Under the pieces are notes generated by a model, which saw only the letters and a program-made list of their open reading frames with translations, ran no database searches and was not told where the DNA came from. Below, piece by piece: positions 40,509 through 41,947 of a stretch of DNA of 41,947 bases. Source of the DNA: Anaerolineae bacterium (lineage in GTDB: Bacteria; Chloroflexota; Anaerolineae; 4572-78; J111); the NCBI GenBank assembly GCA_016926805.1, contig JAFGNV010000071.1:1-41947 (forward strand), in the 5' to 3' direction. Both the position numbers and the translations under genes were made by a program. The first letter of the stretch is position 1. Every line of letters starts with the position of its first letter.

Positions 40509-41174
40509 TTAGTTTAGGGGCAATGGCTCCCCCAATACTGGCGCGGGTCGTTGCCGGATTATGTCAAAAAGCGCCATAATGGTGGCCAGAAATTCACGAG
40601 CTGCCGACCATCTCATCGAGATAGGGTGGTACGCCCGCAAATCTGCGCTCACCCCCACCGCCTCTATCCCCAACTGGCGGCAGGTGAATAGCGCTCGCGG
40701 CAGGTGAAAATTCTGTGTCACCAACACCGCCGAGTCAAGCTGGAAGATGGCTTTGGCCCGGTAACAGGTATCGTAAGTGCGCCGCCCGGCGTAATCGGGC
40801 TGGATGTCTTCGATGGGCACGCCTCGACTGAGAGCGTAATCCATCATTCGCCCGGGTTCGTCGTAATCGGCAAAACGGTTGTCGCCGCTCAGAAGGAGTT
40901 TCTGTACTTTCCCGCTGTGGTACAGTTGTACCGCCGTTTCCACCCGATCCAGCAACATCGCGCTCAACCGGCCATCTTGATAAACCCTGGCCCCAAACAC
41001 TATGGCAACTCGTTCCGGCGGCGCTTGCTCTGGCGTGTAGATAAAATGGTGATAATACTTGCTCACCAGCCAGGGCCACAACATAAGCAACGCCCCTGTA
41101 CCAAGCCCCAACCCCACTCCAACAATAATAGTTTTACGATAACGCTTCAGTAAAACCGCCATTTGATGTTTCAA
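40509..41174 (-). CDS. DUF218/SanA-YdcF-family membrane protein
   Basis: 221 residues. One N-terminal membrane helix (about 14-38) is followed by a DUF218 domain: [45 protein letters not shown], then [27 protein letters not shown]. Relatives (SanA, ElyC, YdcF) affect envelope integrity and vancomycin tolerance. The start is TTG at 41174, chosen because AAGGAG lies about 10 bases before it; an ATG four codons later (41162) is too distant from that site. Confidence 0.87.
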   Translation of the reverse strand: MKHQMAVLLKRYRKTIIVGVGLGLGTGALLMLWPWLVSKYYHHFIYTPEQAPPERVAIVFGARVYQDGRLSAMLLDRVETAVQLYHSGKVQKLLLSGDNRFADYDEPGRMMDYALSRGVPIEDIQPDYAGRRTYDTCYRAKAIFQLDSAVLVTQNFHLPRALFTCRQLGIEAVGVSADLRAYHPISMRWSAAREFLATIMALFDIIRQRPAPVLGEPLPLN

Positions 41175-41199
41175 GGCCGACTTTCTCCTTGGTAAATTG

Positions 41200-41261
41200 A
41201 GGATTGGCAGACCTCAAACGTTATCATTGAACAACAAGCCAAGTTGAGATTTGCCAGTCCT
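41200..41261. repeat. 18-bp imperfect inverted repeat
   Basis: AGGATTGGCAGACCTCAA (41200-41217) is inverted at 41244-41261 with three mismatches. It lies upstream of the DUF218 gene. The rest of the 473-base gap to 41647 shows a frameshifted short frame near 41510, an AGTCAGA/TCTGACT hairpin near 41592-41611 and nothing else I can name. Confidence 0.45.
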
Positions 41262-41509
41262 TGATTTTTGTCCTCGGTGGCATGCCACCACTCGTGACAA
41301 CTTCAGAGAAATAGTACCGTGACAGTTTAGCACAATTGGCCGCAAAAAAACAGGCGGTTTACCTACAATCAGGCAACGATTTTGGGAACAATCAAAATGT
41401 GGGGCTTTGGTAGGTGCTTGTCGCAAAGTTTAGCCCATCCGCAGAAGAATTTCCTGAGTTTAGGCTTGTGTTCTCCTTCATTAGGCTTTAGAATACTAGG
41501 AGGTGTGAA

Positions 41510-41583
41510 ATGAAGTAATCAAAGAATTCAAACAAGCTCGTTTAGACTATGCCTGGCAAAAGGTTGTACAAGTTGGACCATAA
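41510..41583 (+). pseudogene. Possible remnant of a very small gene
   Basis: AGGAGG (41498-41503) stands 6 bases before ATG AAG TAA. Shifting the frame by one base after the ATG opens a coding-like stretch (VIKEFKQARLDYAWQ...) to a TAA at 41581. It may be a decayed short gene or a strong ribosome site left without a gene. The evidence is thin. Confidence 0.2.
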
Positions 41584-41647
41584 AATGTCTTAGTCAGAGA
41601 CCCATCTGACTTCATCTTAAATCATTCACTTCACAGGAGGTAGAATA

Positions 41648-41947
41648 GTGAATAAACGAATATTCCTTGTGGTAGTTGTACTCATAACGCTGGTAATGTT
41701 GGTGGCTTGTGGCGGAACCCCCACCCCCGATATGGAAGCAACGGCGCAAGCAGCGCAGGCGGCCACCGAGGCTGCTAAACCCACCGATACTCCCACGCCC
41801 AAACCCACCGATACACCGGAACCTGAACCCACCGATACTCCCACCCCTGAATCTACCGATACCCCCACGCCCGAACCCACTGACACGCCGGAGCCTGCTG
41901 CCACGCCGACTGAGGCCGCCAAGAGCGAAGCCGGCGACTCAATTGCC
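41648..41947 (+). CDS. Lipoprotein with Pro/Thr repeat linker (partial, cut by window end)
   Basis: The first 100 codons are present. A lipoprotein signal (NKRIFLVVVVLITLVMLVAC) ends at the lipobox Cys of LVAC-GG, so the protein should be lipid-anchored outside the membrane. A spacer rich in Ala is followed by five eight-residue units of the PTDTPTPE type and then ATPTEAAKSEAG. Such linkers commonly precede binding or enzymatic domains in Chloroflexota. The start GTG at 41648 is fixed by AGGAGG 7 bases upstream. The functional domain lies beyond the window. Confidence 0.8.
   Translation, partial: MNKRIFLVVVVLITLVMLVACGGTPTPDMEATAQAAQAATEAAKPTDTPTPKPTDTPEPEPTDTPTPESTDTPTPEPTDTPEPAATPTEAAKSEAGDSIA
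41780..41899 (+). repeat. Five 24-bp tandem repeats coding for PTDTPxPx
   Basis: Five consecutive 24-bp units encode P/S-T-D-T-P-T/E-P plus one variable residue (K, E, E, E, A). Third codon positions vary between units, so the repeat is old at the DNA level but conserved in protein. It forms the extended linker of the lipoprotein. Confidence 0.8.

Noticed and set aside
41780..41899. CRISPR-like repeat array
   Set aside because: The 24-bp units have no spacers, lie in frame, and code for a Pro/Thr linker.

Overview
The window reads as a chromosomal segment of a Chloroflexota bacterium, most likely of the Anaerolineae type. This is an inference from gene content: a BTAD/MalT-like giant regulator, a DUF5317 protein, proline/threonine-linker surface proteins and a lipoprotein, an LPXTG protein with its own sortase, a sulfur-carrier cysteine pathway, and many short palindromes between genes. 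No rRNA, tRNA or CRISPR array was seen. Nearly all genes lie on the + strand; three lie on the - strand.

Region 1 (1-13.7 kb) is a catabolic block. After the tail of an unidentified gene come a family 4 glycosidase, a URO-D-fold protein, a PfkB kinase, an MFS transporter, a second PfkB kinase, a LacD-type aldolase and a third PfkB kinase, all closely spaced or overlapping. After a 307-base gap with a good promoter come a Gfo/Idh/MocA oxidoreductase, a second URO-D-fold protein with the zinc ligands of the MtaA/MtbA methyltransferases, and a three-gene molybdenum hydroxylase (FAD, 2Fe-2S and Mo subunits). The first part fits uptake, hydrolysis, phosphorylation and aldol cleavage of a sugar or sugar acid. 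The substrate cannot be read from the sequence.

Region 2 (13.7-19.2 kb) holds a dead TlpA/ResA-like gene, a nucleotidyltransferase, a small CBM48 protein and a hydantoinase/oxoprolinase pair (HyuA, HyuB).

Region 3 (19.4-24.4 kb) is the first stretch I consider possibly new. A 1058-residue ATPase/TPR/BTAD regulator is followed by a 17-bp perfect inverted repeat, a strong promoter, a 41-residue membrane peptide, a 70-residue peptide resembling NHLP-clan RiPP leaders, a DUF5317 membrane protein and a response regulator.

Region 4 (24.5-33.1 kb) contains rmlC (- strand), purB, a HAD hydrolase, a 928-residue DUF11 surface protein ending in LPETG with its sortase, a membrane-anchored Ig-like protein and pth.

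Region 5 (33.1-36.5 kb) is the second possibly new stretch. A 718-base gap upstream of a cysO-moeB/rhodanese-cysM operon holds a candidate structured RNA of about 280 nt. It has two long helices in pseudoknot order, an intrinsic terminator and an upstream copy of the terminator's 3' arm. It is followed by two near-identical 22-bp palindromes. The CysO-like protein carries one extra lysine after its Gly-Gly tail.

Region 6 (36.6-41.9 kb) has a divergent receiver protein, an aspartate kinase preceded by a terminator-like hairpin, an EamA exporter, an AT-richer FkbM methyltransferase and a DUF218 protein (both - strand), and the start of a lipoprotein with a 24-bp repeat linker, cut by the window end.
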